Of a DNA stretch of 64,000 nt, positions 15,439-27,441 are shown one piece after another. Source of the DNA: DASWJZ01 sp963814905 (GTDB lineage: Bacteria; Pseudomonadota; Alphaproteobacteria; Rhizobiales; Afifellaceae); the NCBI GenBank assembly GCA_963814905.1, contig CAWFEM010000010.1, positions 62,001-126,000 of the forward strand, read 5' to 3'. The position numbers and the translations under genes are program-made. Below the pieces are notes generated by a model. That model did no database searches. It saw nothing but the letters and a program-made list of their open reading frames with translations, and was not told the origin of the DNA. How positions within the stretch are numbered: the stretch's first letter is position 1; each line of letters begins with the position of its first letter.

Positions 15439-16887
15439 ATGAACGATCCCGCCCCTCGACACGCCCCCCGGTTTTCGGGAGGGCAGCGGGCGTGGCTGGA
15501 CGAGGTCCGCGCCACGTTTGCACTGTCGTGGCCGATCATCGTGACCAATCTCCTGCAGATCGCGCTGACCACCACCGACGTGATCATGCTGGGCCGGCTC
15601 GGGCCGAAGGCGCTCGCCGCAGGCGTACTCGGCGCCACGCTTCTTTTCTTTTTCGTCATCTTCGGGATCGGCGTCGTCTCCGCCGTTGCCCCGATGATCG
15701 CGCGCGAGCGCGGCGTCCGCTCCTATGCCGTGCGGGAGGTGCGCCGCACGGTGCGCCAGGGCCTGTGGAGCGCCATCGCCATCGCAATTCCGGTGTGGGT
15801 CATCCTGTGGTTCGCCGAGCCGATCTACCTGGCGCTCGGGCAGGAGCCCGACATCGCGGCGAGCGCCGCGCGCTACATGGCGACGCTGCAATGGTCCTAT
15901 CTGCCGTTCCTCGCCTACATCGTGATGCGCAACTTCATCGCCGCGGTGGAGCGCCCGCTCTGGGGGCTGTGGGCCGGCGCGATCGGATTCATTGCGAACG
16001 CCGTGGCGGATTGGTTTCTGATCTTCGGCGTGTTCGGCTTTCCCCGCCTGGAACTCTTCGGCGCCGGCATCGCCACCACCTTCTCCTCGCTTGTGCTGTT
16101 CGGCGTGCTGGCGGCGGTGGTGCTGCGCGACCGAAAATTCCGCCGCTACGCCATCTTCATGCGCTTCTGGCGTCCCGACTGGCCACGCTTCCGTCAATTA
16201 TGGGCGCTGGGACTCCCAATCGCCGCGACCATCGTCTTTGAGGTCTCGATCTTCAACGCCGCCGTCGTCCTGATGGGCCTGATCAGCGAGACGGCGCTCG
16301 CCGCCCACGCGATCGCCGTCCAGCTCGTCTCCTTCACCTTCATGGTGCCGCTCGGGTTCGGGCAGGCGGCGACGGTGCGCGTCGGCCGCGCCTACGGCGC
16401 CGGCGACCCCGATGCGATCACCCGCGCCGGCTGGACCGCCTACGCCATGGGCGTCGGATTCATGGCCGGCACCGCGACCCTCATGCTTTTCGCGCCGCGC
16501 CTCTTGATCGCCGCCTTCCTCGATCCGACCGAGCCGGCAAACCGGCCCGTCGCGGAGCTCGCCGTGACCTTTCTCGCCGTCGCCGCGGTCTTCCAGATCG
16601 TCGACGGCGCGCAGGCTGTGGGCTCCGGCATGCTGCGCGGCCTGCACGACGCGCGCGTGCCGATGATCTTCGCCGGGCTCGGCTATTGGGGCGTCGGCCT
16701 CCCGCTCGGCGCCATCCTTGCCTTCCCGTTGCATTTCGGCGGTGTCGGCATCTGGATCGGGCTTGCCTCGGGCCTCGCAGTCGTCGCCGTCTTGATGACG
16801 AGCCGCTGGTTTATGCGCGAGCGCCTGAGGCTGACCTCCGGCGGCAGCGCAAATCCCGGTGACAGGCGGCGGCCCGCCGCCCCATAA
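15439..16887 (+). CDS. MATE family efflux transporter (NorM-like)
   Basis: This 482-residue inner-membrane protein has about twelve hydrophobic segments in two similar halves. MATE hallmarks are FALSWPIIVTNLLQIALTTT and DVIMLGRLGPKALAAG in TM1-2, VPLGFGQAATVRVGRAYGAG in the second half, and RGLHDARVPM near the end of the second half. It would export cationic compounds or drugs using Na+ or H+. It starts 116 bp from the divergent TerB-like gene, and its 3' end is followed at 28 bp by the channel gene. Confidence 0.9.
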   Translation: MNDPAPRHAPRFSGGQRAWLDEVRATFALSWPIIVTNLLQIALTTTDVIMLGRLGPKALAAGVLGATLLFFFVIFGIGVVSAVAPMIARERGVRSYAVREVRRTVRQGLWSAIAIAIPVWVILWFAEPIYLALGQEPDIAASAARYMATLQWSYLPFLAYIVMRNFIAAVERPLWGLWAGAIGFIANAVADWFLIFGVFGFPRLELFGAGIATTFSSLVLFGVLAAVVLRDRKFRRYAIFMRFWRPDWPRFRQLWALGLPIAATIVFEVSIFNAAVVLMGLISETALAAHAIAVQLVSFTFMVPLGFGQAATVRVGRAYGAGDPDAITRAGWTAYAMGVGFMAGTATLMLFAPRLLIAAFLDPTEPANRPVAELAVTFLAVAAVFQIVDGAQAVGSGMLRGLHDARVPMIFAGLGYWGVGLPLGAILAFPLHFGGVGIWIGLASGLAVVAVLMTSRWFMRERLRLTSGGSANPGDRRRPAAP

Positions 16888-16915
16888 TGAAGCAGGGCCA
16901 GGGGGGCCTGCGCCA

Positions 16916-18058
16916 ATGGTCGGCGAGGAAAAATCATCGAGAGAGCCGGCCGTCGCCCGCTTTGCGCGGCTTTTCGCCGCTCCGGCCGCTTTCGACGCCG
17001 CGGAGCGCATCGTCGTCGTCGTCGGGATCACGGCAGTGCTGGTCGGCACGCTGCCTCAGCTCCCGACCTTCCATGGCGGGCTTCTGACGCTCGTCTGCGT
17101 CGCCGTGGCGCTTCTTTTCGCCGCGCAATACGTGCTGCGGCTGCGTGCCGCGAAAGACCGCCTTCGCCATGCGCTTTCCGGCGCCGCGATCATCGACCTC
17201 CTTGCCGCGGCGCCCGTCCCGCTGGCGCTCATTGTCGGCGCATCGGCGGCCGACGCGCGGCTTTTCGGGATTCTCTGGGCGCTGAAGCTCGTCCGCCTGA
17301 GCCCGGCGCTCGTGCTTCTCGGCCGCGTCCTGCGCGCCGAAGGGCCGTCGCTCCTGAGCGTCACCACCGCTTTCGTCGTGGTGACGCTTTTTGCCGCAAC
17401 CCTCGCTTTCGTCTTCGAGCACAATATCCAGCCGGACGCCTTCGGCAGCATCCCGGCCGCTCTGTGGTGGGCGGTGACGACAATCACCACGACCGGCTAC
17501 GGCGACAAGATCCCGGTCTCCTTTGTCGGACGCCTGCTCGGGGCGATCGTGATGGTTGCCGGGATCGGGCTTTTCGCCCTGTGGGCGGGCATCCTCGCAA
17601 GCGGCTTCGCCGCGGAGCTCCGCCGCCGCGCTTTCCTGGAGAGCTGGAACCTCGTCGTCCGGCTGCCGCTCTTCCGCGGCCTCGGGGCAGCGGCGCTTTC
17701 GGAGATCGCCGGCCTCCTGAAGGCGGAAAACCACCAGGCGGGCTCCGTCATCGTGCGCAAGGGCCAGCCGGGCGACAGCATGTTCTTCGTCGCCGAGGGC
17801 GAAGTGGAGATCCGCGCCGATCCGGCGCGTATCCGCCTGACCAGCGGACGTTTCTTCGGCGAGGCGGCGCTGATTACCGGAGGAGCCCGCAACGCCACCG
17901 TCGTTGCCATCGCCCAGACCCGGCTCCTGCGGCTCGACGTGGTCGATTTTCGCGGCCTCGCCGCGCGCCAGCCGGATCTTCTCGAGATCATCGAAAGCGA
18001 AAATGCCCGCCGAAAAGGCCCACCCCCCGGCACGCCCCTTGCATCGCACGAAGACTGA
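16916..18058 (+). CDS. cyclic nucleotide-gated potassium channel (MloK1-like)
   Basis: This is a six-TM channel with a C-terminal cyclic-nucleotide-binding domain. Hydrophobic segments cover about residues 30-200; the pore helix and filter read WWAVTTITTTGYGDKIP near residues 185-201 (GYGD, K+ selective). S4 carries few basic residues, as in the non-voltage-sensing MloK1 of Mesorhizobium. The CNBD (about 255-360) has the phosphate-binding cassette FFGEAALITGGARNATV with the essential Arg. The start at 16916 gives 380 aa and has AGGGGGG about 9 bp upstream; a GTG at 16859 inside the MATE gene is the alternative. Confidence 0.88.
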   Translation: MVGEEKSSREPAVARFARLFAAPAAFDAAERIVVVVGITAVLVGTLPQLPTFHGGLLTLVCVAVALLFAAQYVLRLRAAKDRLRHALSGAAIIDLLAAAPVPLALIVGASAADARLFGILWALKLVRLSPALVLLGRVLRAEGPSLLSVTTAFVVVTLFAATLAFVFEHNIQPDAFGSIPAALWWAVTTITTTGYGDKIPVSFVGRLLGAIVMVAGIGLFALWAGILASGFAAELRRRAFLESWNLVVRLPLFRGLGAAALSEIAGLLKAENHQAGSVIVRKGQPGDSMFFVAEGEVEIRADPARIRLTSGRFFGEAALITGGARNATVVAIAQTRLLRLDVVDFRGLAARQPDLLEIIESENARRKGPPPGTPLASHED

Positions 18059-18065
18059 CCGCGCC

Positions 18066-18087
18066 ACTGCGGCAGGACTGCCGCAGT
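18066..18087. terminator. perfect 10-bp inverted repeat after the channel gene
   Basis: ACTGCGGCAG and CTGCCGCAGT are separated by GA, 8 bp downstream of the channel stop and about 85 bp before glgP. It lacks a U-run. It may act as a rho-dependent or processing hairpin or, as a near-perfect palindrome, as a protein-binding site for the glgP promoter. Confidence 0.35.
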
Positions 18088-18170
18088 CGGCGGCAAACCC
18101 GGTTCGGGCCGCGTTGCGCTGGCTAAGATTTCGGCATATCGCGCTTGCGATCGGGCAAGGGTTCGGATGA

Positions 18171-20684
<2,514 letters not shown>

Positions 20685-20702
20685 GGAATTAGCGGCATCA
20701 AA

Positions 20703-21206
20703 TCACTTGCCGCGCGCCCGCGTCACCTTTTCGAATTCGGTGATGAACCGTTCAAAGAGGCGGGCGAAGAGCGCCACATCCTCCTTACTCCAGCCGCTGG
20801 TGATCGTGCGGATGACGTCATATTTGGCGCGCTCGGCCGCCCGAAAATAGTCTCCCGCCTTTTCCGTCAGCTCGACGACCGACCGGCGGGCATCCGCCTG
20901 GGAGACGGCCCGCCGGAGCATGCCCTGCTCGACAAGTTCGGAGACGAGGCGGCTGCTGCGCGAGGGATCGATACGCATCGTCTCGGCGATGGCGCCCACC
21001 GTCACCTCGCCGTCCTTCGCAATCCATTTGACCGTTTTGATCACGTCGGCATGGGTCAACTCCAGATCAATCCCTAATTGATCCAACGCAAGCCGCGTGA
21101 TGATGCGCCGCCCGGTGAGCATGCGCATGCGCACCATCGTCTCCGATATCGCCGCGATGTCTGACGCCTGCGGGCCCGCCGCCGGATCGTCGACACTCTC
21201 ATCCAT
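20703..21206 (-). CDS. MarR family transcriptional regulator
   Basis: This 167-aa winged-helix repressor contains LTHADVIKTVKWIAKDGE, recognition-helix region MRIDPSRSSRLVSELVEQGM, and the wing AVSQADARRSVVELTEKA. The start at 21206 (MDESVDDPAAG) is set by AAGGAGAAGGAG just upstream; an ATG 42 bp further up lacks this. It is divergent from a DHA2 efflux gene, and its -10 box and the efflux -35 box both overlap an inverted repeat (21243-21264). The natural reading is that it represses both genes and is released by a pump substrate. Confidence 0.88.
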   Translation of the reverse strand: MDESVDDPAAGPQASDIAAISETMVRMRMLTGRRIITRLALDQLGIDLELTHADVIKTVKWIAKDGEVTVGAIAETMRIDPSRSSRLVSELVEQGMLRRAVSQADARRSVVELTEKAGDYFRAAERAKYDVIRTITSGWSKEDVALFARLFERFITEFEKVTRARGK

Positions 21207-21242
21207 GGCCGGCTCCTTCTCCTTTCGATAATAAGGTGCTTT

Positions 21243-21287
21243 TGTCAATTATATGCACTTGACATGCAAATGCTAACGTCATACAAA
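21243..21287. promoter_or_regulatory. divergent marR/efflux promoters with MarR operator candidate
   Basis: The inverted repeat TGTCAA-N10-TTGACA spans 21243-21264. Rightward promoter: -35 TTGACA (21259-21264), 17-bp spacer, -10 TACAAA (21282-21287). Leftward promoter on the - strand: -10 TATAAT (21253-21248), 17-bp spacer, -35 TTAGCA (21276-21271). The repeat covers the left -10 and the right -35, so one bound dimer could block both. Boxes are read by eye against the sigma-70 consensus. Confidence 0.65.
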
Positions 21288-21354
21288 TACCCGATCCTTT
21301 CCTCCTTTCAAAGGTTTTTCGGTGGATAAGCCCGTCAAGGGCGCGGAGGCACCC

Positions 21355-22848
21355 ATGTCCGCGCCGCCCCACCAGACATTGATCCCCGATCACCGCCGAA
21401 GGCTGGTCGTCTTCGCCTTCCTGATGGCGGGCGTCTTCATGGCGACGCTCGACGTTCAGATCATCGCGACCGCGCTGCCCACCATCGTCGGCGAATTCGG
21501 CCACCTCGAACGGTTCGGCTGGATCGGATCGGCCTACCTCCTGACCGCGAGCGCGGTCATGCCGATCTACGGCAAGCTGGGCGATCTTTTCGGCCGCAAA
21601 TATACGGTCATGGCCGCCATAACGCTTTTCGTGCTCGGCTCGCTGACCTGCGGCCTTGCCGTATCGATGGATACGCTGATCGCCGCGCGCGTTCTGCAAG
21701 CGCTTGGCGGCGGCGGCATCATGGTCTCGATCTTTGCCATCAACGCCGACCTTTTCGAGCCGCGCGAACGCGCAAAATATCAAAGCTATTCTAGTCTCAT
21801 GCTGATGGCCTCGGGCTTTATCGGCCCGGTTCTAGGCGGCACGATGAGCGACCTATTCGGCTGGCGCTCAATTTTTCTCATCAACCTGCCACTTGGCGCG
21901 ATGGTTCTTCTGGGGCTCGGCACTCTTTTTCCCGCCAAGAGACCGGACCGCAAGCCGAAGATCGACTATGCGGGCGCCCTGCTCCTGGCCGGCGTGACCA
22001 CCAGCATCGTCTTGTGGGCGGATGGTTCGGAACTGTTCGGTGGACTCTTCTCGCCGCAATCCCTGGCGGTCATTGGCGCGGGCGCGCTGTGCCTCGTCCT
22101 CTGGGTTCAGGTGGAAAAGCGCGCGCCGGAGCCCGTCATCCCACTCCACCTTTTTTCCAATCCGACGATCACCCGGCTTTTGATCATCTCGATCACCAGC
22201 GGCAGCGTCGGCATCGGCATGGTCAATTATATCGCGCTCTATCTGCAATCGACGCTGAGCTTGAGCCCGACCGCCGCCGGTCTGTTCTTCATCCCGCTGA
22301 CGGGCGGCATCGCCGCCGGTTCCGTGACCGCCGGTCGCATCATGTCGCGTACCGGACGTTACAAGATCTTCTCCGTGCTCTCGACGGCGACAAGCATGAC
22401 CGCTTTGCTGATCTTGACGTTTTTCGGCCCCGGAACGCCCCTGCCGGTCGCCGCCGTCCTGTTGCTGATCTACGGGATCGGCATCGGCGTCGGCCAGCAG
22501 GTGCCCCTGCTCGGTATCCAGAATGCGGCGGACCGGCGCGACGTCGGTGCGGCCTCCGGATCGGCAACACTCACCCGCATGGGCGGGGCATCGATCGCCA
22601 TTTCCATCTACGGCGCGATCGTAGCAGCGGGACTTGCCCCCTTTGCCGAAACGATCCCCGGCGTCGCCAATCTGGAAAAACTGTCGCCCGATACCCTCGC
22701 CACGTTGACCGCCGAAACCCAGCATCTGATCGGCCTTGCCTATCAGCAAGCCTTCCATCCGCTGTTCATGGTGGCTGCGGGCTACGCCTTGATAGGGCTT
22801 CTGACGGCCTTGAGCTTGAAGAACGTGTCGATGCCGGCGCGACGTTAG
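21355..22848 (+). CDS. MFS efflux transporter, DHA2 (EmrB/QacA) family
   Basis: This roughly 14-TM drug:H+ antiporter has ATLDVQIIATALPTIVGEF in TM1 (DHA2 motif D1), motif A YGKLGDLFGRKY and the antiporter motif C region SGFIGPVLGGTMSD. The start ATG at 21355 (MSAPPHQTL, 497 aa) has GGAGG at 5-bp spacing; GTG at 21322 with a weaker AAAGG is the alternative. It is the likely target of the divergent MarR regulator. There is no adjacent HlyD/EmrA adaptor, so it may act as a single-component inner-membrane pump. Confidence 0.88.
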   Translation: MSAPPHQTLIPDHRRRLVVFAFLMAGVFMATLDVQIIATALPTIVGEFGHLERFGWIGSAYLLTASAVMPIYGKLGDLFGRKYTVMAAITLFVLGSLTCGLAVSMDTLIAARVLQALGGGGIMVSIFAINADLFEPRERAKYQSYSSLMLMASGFIGPVLGGTMSDLFGWRSIFLINLPLGAMVLLGLGTLFPAKRPDRKPKIDYAGALLLAGVTTSIVLWADGSELFGGLFSPQSLAVIGAGALCLVLWVQVEKRAPEPVIPLHLFSNPTITRLLIISITSGSVGIGMVNYIALYLQSTLSLSPTAAGLFFIPLTGGIAAGSVTAGRIMSRTGRYKIFSVLSTATSMTALLILTFFGPGTPLPVAAVLLLIYGIGIGVGQQVPLLGIQNAADRRDVGAASGSATLTRMGGASIAISIYGAIVAAGLAPFAETIPGVANLEKLSPDTLATLTAETQHLIGLAYQQAFHPLFMVAAGYALIGLLTALSLKNVSMPARR

Positions 22849-23330
22849 TATCCGTGTTGATCAGGCTTTTTACTTCCTTGAAGGGTGCATTAGCCGGGAT
22901 GACGAGCGGTCGCATGACGGCGGTGATCGCGACTTTGGACGATTTGCCGGCGGCGTTGAGCCTCTAAGTCGTCGAACGCGCAGTTGCGGGATCAAAAACC
23001 TAGCCGGCTGAACGTCGGCGGGGCGGCGTCCCGCCGCATTTCCGGCGCAAAACAAGGGTTTGCTTGGCGGTCTCTCGGGCCCTCGGGCTGGCGGGCCGAG
23101 CGCCGCCGGGGCACGCCGAAAGTCGGCGCCCCATGGTGAACAAGAGAGAAACATCGCCCCTGAGCACCGCTGACACAGCCGTTTACGGTGTGGCCTTGGC
23201 GCACTTCCCAACCCTGCCGATTGGCGGCATGGTTGAGGGGCGGCGGGATGTGAATGACGACGGAGCCTGGAGGGGGCTGCTTCGTTTAGTATTGATGCCT
23301 CTAGGTTTTTCCCTTTCCACGAGTTGAGAG
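22849..23330. other. 482-bp intergenic region upstream of dxs
   Basis: No open frame here resembles a known protein, and the longest frames are low-complexity Arg/Pro products. It contains the hairpin GGGGC-CGCCGA-AAG-TCGGCG-CCCC (23108-23132, two unpaired bases) and other GC-rich inverted repeats. Since dxs starts at 23331 in the same direction, its promoter should lie in the AT-richer last 60 bp (23275-23330), but I cannot choose boxes with confidence. Confidence 0.5.
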
Positions 23331-25247
23331 ATGCCTGTGTCGACGCCGCTTCTGGACCAAATCCGTTCGCCTGCCGACCTTCGCCGTCTATCCGAGGACG
23401 ACCTCGTGCAGGTGGCAGAGGAACTGCGCGCGGAAACCGTCGACGCCGTCTCGGTCACCGGCGGCCATCTCGGCGCCGGGCTCGGCGTCGTGGAGCTGAC
23501 GGTCGCCCTCCATTACGTGTTCGACACGCCGCGCGACCGTCTGATCTGGGACGTCGGGCATCAGGCCTATCCGCACAAGATCCTGACGGAGCGGCGCGAC
23601 CGCATCCGCACGCTGCGCCAGGGCGAGGGCCTTTCCGGTTTCACCAAGCGCGCCGAGAGCAGCTACGATCCGTTCGGGGCGGCGCATTCCTCCACCTCCA
23701 TTTCCGCCGGCCTCGGCATGGCGACGGCGCGCGACCTTTCCGGCGGGAGCAACAACGTCATCGCCGTGATCGGCGACGGCGCGATGTCGGCCGGCATGGC
23801 CTACGAGGCACTGAACAATGCCGGCGCGATGAACTCGCGTCTCATCGTCATCCTGAACGACAACAACATGTCGATCGCCCCGCCGGTCGGCGCGATGGCG
23901 GCCTATCTGGCGCGGCTCTTCTCCGGGCGCACTTACCGGTCGCTGCGCGAGATCGGCAGGGAGCTCGCGAAGCGGCTCCCGAAGGCGCTTGAGATCGGCG
24001 CGGTGCGCGCGGAGGAATTCGCGCGCGGCATGGTGACCGGCGGCACGCTCTTCGAGGAGCTCGGCTTCTACTATGTCGGCCCGATCGACGGCCACAACAT
24101 CAAGCACCTGCTCCCGGTGCTGCAGAACGTGCGCGACGCGAAGAACGGCCCGATCATCGTCCATGTCAGGACGCAGAAGGGCAAGGGCTACGCGCCGGCG
24201 GAGAACTCCGCCGACAAGTATCACGGCGTCGTCGCCTTCGACGTGATCACCGGAGCGCAGGCGAAGCCGAAGGCGAACGCGCCTGCCTATACCAAGGTGT
24301 TCGGCGAGAGCCTCGCCAAGGAGGCGGAGAAGGACGACCGCATCGTGGCGATCACCGCCGCCATGCCTTCGGGCACGGGCGTGGACGTTTTCGAAAAGCG
24401 CTTTCCGGCGCGCACCTTCGACGTGGGGATTGCAGAGCAGCACGCCGTCACCTTCGCCGCCGGCATGGCGACGGAGGGCTACAAGCCGTTCTGCGCCATC
24501 TATTCCACCTTCCTGCAGCGCGCCTACGACCAGGTCGTGCACGACGTCGCCATCCAGAAGCTGCCGGTCCGTTTCGCCATCGACCGGGCGGGCCTCGTCG
24601 GCGCCGACGGTCCGACGCACGCCGGAAGCTTCGACCTTGCCTATCTCGGCTGCCTGCCGAACTTCGTGGTCATGGCGGCGGCCGACGAGGCGGACCTGGT
24701 ACATATGGTGGCGACCGCCGTTGCGCATAATTCCGGCCCGATCGCCTTCCGCTATCCGCGCGGCGAGGGCGTCGGCGTGGACATGCCGGAGGTCGGTGTG
24801 CCGCTTGAGATCGGGCGCGGACGCGTGATGCGCGAAGGAACGCATGTCGCGCTGCTCACGCTCGGCACGCGGCTGGCGGAGGCGCTGAAAGCGGCGGAGG
24901 AGCTCGACGCCCGCGGCCTTTCCACCACCGTCGCCGACGCGCGCTTCATGAAGCCGCTCGACGAAGAGCTGATCCTCGACCTGGCGCGCAGGCACGAGCT
25001 TCTGATCACCGTCGAGGAAGGCGCCGTCGGCGGATTCGGCAGCCACGTCATGCAGCTTCTGACGGAGCACGGCATGCTCGACCGGGGGCTCAAGGTGCGC
25101 ACCATGGTCATGCCGGACACCTTCATCGACCAGGACAAGCCGGACCGCATGTATGCCCGGGCGGGCCTCGATTCCGCGGCGATCATCGCCAAGGTGTTCG
25201 AGGTCCTGCAGCAGGACGAGAGCGCGCGCAAAACCCGGCGCGCTTGA
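23331..25247 (+). CDS. dxs: 1-deoxy-D-xylulose-5-phosphate synthase
   Basis: Dxs condenses pyruvate and glyceraldehyde-3-phosphate, the entry step of the MEP isoprenoid pathway, using thiamine diphosphate. The 638-aa protein contains GGHLGAGLGVVELTVALHY, WDVGHQAYPHKILTERR, the ThDP-binding GDGAMSAGMAYEALNNA to ILNDNNMSI, and in the second half DVGIAEQHAVTFAAGMA and DRAGLVGADGPTHAGSFD. It is full length and intact. Its position just before hpnB suggests it feeds precursor to hopanoid synthesis. Confidence 0.95.
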   Translation: MPVSTPLLDQIRSPADLRRLSEDDLVQVAEELRAETVDAVSVTGGHLGAGLGVVELTVALHYVFDTPRDRLIWDVGHQAYPHKILTERRDRIRTLRQGEGLSGFTKRAESSYDPFGAAHSSTSISAGLGMATARDLSGGSNNVIAVIGDGAMSAGMAYEALNNAGAMNSRLIVILNDNNMSIAPPVGAMAAYLARLFSGRTYRSLREIGRELAKRLPKALEIGAVRAEEFARGMVTGGTLFEELGFYYVGPIDGHNIKHLLPVLQNVRDAKNGPIIVHVRTQKGKGYAPAENSADKYHGVVAFDVITGAQAKPKANAPAYTKVFGESLAKEAEKDDRIVAITAAMPSGTGVDVFEKRFPARTFDVGIAEQHAVTFAAGMATEGYKPFCAIYSTFLQRAYDQVVHDVAIQKLPVRFAIDRAGLVGADGPTHAGSFDLAYLGCLPNFVVMAAADEADLVHMVATAVAHNSGPIAFRYPRGEGVGVDMPEVGVPLEIGRGRVMREGTHVALLTLGTRLAEALKAAEELDARGLSTTVADARFMKPLDEELILDLARRHELLITVEEGAVGGFGSHVMQLLTEHGMLDRGLKVRTMVMPDTFIDQDKPDRMYARAGLDSAAIIAKVFEVLQQDESARKTRRA

Positions 25248-25268
25248 ACGCGATCCCGCGACGTGTTT

Positions 25269-25300
25269 GGAAGCCTCTTCGGGGGCTCTCGGGGGCTTCC
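25269..25300. terminator. stem-loop between dxs and hpnB
   Basis: GGAAGCC (25269-25275) and GGCTTCC (25294-25300) form a perfect 7-bp stem around an 18-nt GC-rich loop. It lies 21 bp after the dxs stop and 41 bp before hpnB. With no U-run it could attenuate or process rather than terminate. Confidence 0.35.
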
Positions 25301-25341
25301 GCCGCGATTGATCTTCGAGCGATGACAACGGGTACCATCCT

Positions 25342-26553
25342 GTGAGCGCCGAGCTTGCCGCGGTCGCCGCGCTGGCGATCTGGATCTATCTGCTGGTCGG
25401 CCGGGGCGGCTTCTGGCGCGGCGCGGAGCGCGACGACACGCTCCTCGCCGGCGCCGATGCGCCCCCGCCCCGCGCCTGGCCCGACGTCACCGCTATCATC
25501 CCGGCGCGCGACGAGGCGGAATCGATTGCCGAGAGCATCGGCTCGCTGCTCGCGCAGGACTATCCGGGACGCGTCAGGATCGTGCTGGTCGACGACCAGA
25601 GCGGCGACGGGACGGCGGACGTGGCGCGACAGGCAGCCGCCGCGGCGTCCGCCGCCGACCGCCTCACCGTGCTGAGCGGCCGCGAGCCGCCCGCCGGCTG
25701 GACCGGCAAGCTCTGGGCGATGGACCAGGGCTTCCGTCATGTCGCCGAGAGCGACGCGCCGCCCGATCTCGTGCTCTTCACCGATGCCGACATCGCCTAT
25801 CGCGCGCCCGACGCGCTGCGCATTCTCGTGGAAGGCGCGGTCAGGCGCGGGACCGTTCTGACCTCGCTGATGGTGAAGCTCCGCTGCGAGAGCTCGGCGG
25901 AGCGGCTGCTCGTTCCGGCCTTCGTCTTCTTCTTCGCCATGCTCTATCCCTTCGCCTGGGCCAACGATCCGCGGCGGCGGCTTGCCGCCGCGGCGGGCGG
26001 CTCGATGCTGGTCAAGCGCGAAGCGCTCGTCCGCGCCGGCGGACTTGCGGCGATCAAGGACGCGCTGATCGACGATTGCGCGCTCGCCGCCCTTCTGAAG
26101 CGCGAGGGTCCGATCTGGCTCGGCCTGACTGGGCGCGTGGAAAGCCTCAGGCCCTATCCGGCAATCGCCGATATCGGCCGCATGGTGTCGCGCACCGCCT
26201 ATGCGGAGCTGCGCTATTCGCCGCTGCGCCTCGCCGGTACGCTTGTCGGGATGGCGCTTACCTATCTCGCGCCGCCGCTTCTGACGCTTTTCGCCGATGG
26301 ATTTGCGCAGCTCCTTGGACTCGCGGCCTGGCTCATGATGGCCTTCGCCTTTCAGCCCATGCTGCGCTTCTATCGCCGCTCGCCGCTCTGGGGCCTGGCG
26401 CTGCCGGTGATCGCCGGCTTCTACACCGCCTTCACTGTCCAGTCCGCGATCCAGCATTGGCGCGGACGCGGCGGCGCCTGGAAGGGGCGGTTCCAGGCTT
26501 CGGCCGCCTCCGCCGACGCGCCAACCGCCGCGGCAAGGACGCCTGGCGCATGA
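25342..26553 (+). CDS. hpnB: hopanoid biosynthesis glycosyltransferase HpnB
   Basis: This GT2-family protein of 403 aa starts at GTG 25342. An N-terminal membrane anchor (AVAALAIWIYLLVG) precedes the GT-A domain with TAIIPARDEAESIAESI, VLVDDQSGDGTADVA and the DxD-like LFTDADIAY near residues 150-158. Several TM segments follow at the C-terminus. It belongs to the hopene-associated glycosyltransferases; the exact sugar step is not settled in the family. It overlaps hpnC by ATGA and heads the hpnBCDEFG run. Confidence 0.9.
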   Translation: MSAELAAVAALAIWIYLLVGRGGFWRGAERDDTLLAGADAPPPRAWPDVTAIIPARDEAESIAESIGSLLAQDYPGRVRIVLVDDQSGDGTADVARQAAAAASAADRLTVLSGREPPAGWTGKLWAMDQGFRHVAESDAPPDLVLFTDADIAYRAPDALRILVEGAVRRGTVLTSLMVKLRCESSAERLLVPAFVFFFAMLYPFAWANDPRRRLAAAAGGSMLVKREALVRAGGLAAIKDALIDDCALAALLKREGPIWLGLTGRVESLRPYPAIADIGRMVSRTAYAELRYSPLRLAGTLVGMALTYLAPPLLTLFADGFAQLLGLAAWLMMAFAFQPMLRFYRRSPLWGLALPVIAGFYTAFTVQSAIQHWRGRGGAWKGRFQASAASADAPTAAARTPGA

Positions 26554-27441
26554 TCACGGCGACGGAAGCCCGCTCCGGCAAGACCCACCACGACGAGAAC
26601 TTTCCCGTCGCATCGCATTTCATCGCTGCGCGGCATCGCGGGCCGATCCTCGCCTTCTATCGTTTCGTGCGCGCCGCCGACGACGTCGCCGACAATCCGG
26701 GGCTCTCACCCGACGAGAAGCTTGAGCTTCTCGACCGGCTCGACGCCGCGCTGACCGGAAGCGGCCCCGCCGATCCGGAAGCCGAGCCGCTCAAGGCCGC
26801 GCTCGCGGAGCGCGGTCTTTCGCCCCGCCACGCACGCGACCTGCTCGACGCCTTCCGCATGGACGCCAACAAGCTGCGCTACGCCGACTGGCGCGAGCTC
26901 ATGCACTATTGCAGCCTCTCCGCCATGCCGGTCGGGCGCTTCGTCCTCGACGTGCACGGCGAGAACCCGCAGGCGACCTGGCCGGCGTCCGACGCGATCT
27001 GCGCCGCGCTCCAGGTCATCAACCATCTGCAGGATTGCGCCGACGACTACCGCAATCTGGACCGCGTCTATCTTCCGCTCGAGACGCTGGAGAAGCACGG
27101 CGCCACAGGTCGAAGACCTCGGGGGCGCAAAAGCCAGCTCGGGTCTGAGAGCGGCGATCGCCGAGCTTGCCGGGCGCTCGCTCGATCTCTTGAACGACGG
27201 CGCACCCCTCGCCGACCGCGTCGCCGACACGAGGCTTGCGCTTGAGATCGCCGCCATCCGCCGTCTCGCGCTGGCGCTGGCGAAGGGCCTCAAGCATCGC
27301 GATCCGCTGTCGCAGAAGGTGCATCACGGCAAGGCTGTCTTCCTCCTGATCGCGCTCGCCGCGGCAGGCGGCGCGCTGCTCAGGCGTCCGTTCGCGAAGC
27401 CGCGCGTCGATCCGCTCGCGGCCGGCACGGAGGGACGCTGA
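26550..27441 (+). pseudogene. hpnC: squalene synthase HpnC, split by a 1-nt frameshift
   Basis: HpnC, with HpnD and HpnE, converts FPP to squalene; it acts on presqualene diphosphate to give hydroxysqualene. The first Asp-rich motif is RAADDVADNP near residues 40-49 and the second HLQDCADDYRNLDR near residues 157-170. After LETLEKHGAT the frame breaks at 27105-27109 (ACAGGTCG). Dropping one G gives ATVEDLGGA and continues to LAAGTEGR at 27441, 296 aa, the normal size. The break removes the last third in the unrepaired reading. It overlaps hpnD by 1 bp (TGATG). A sequencing error is at least as likely as a null allele, because the pathway genes around it are intact. Confidence 0.85.

Noticed and set aside
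22870..23211. 113-aa open frame on - between the MFS gene and dxs
   Set aside because: Low-complexity Arg/Pro-rich product in a repeat-bearing intergenic region, no ribosome site and no family match.
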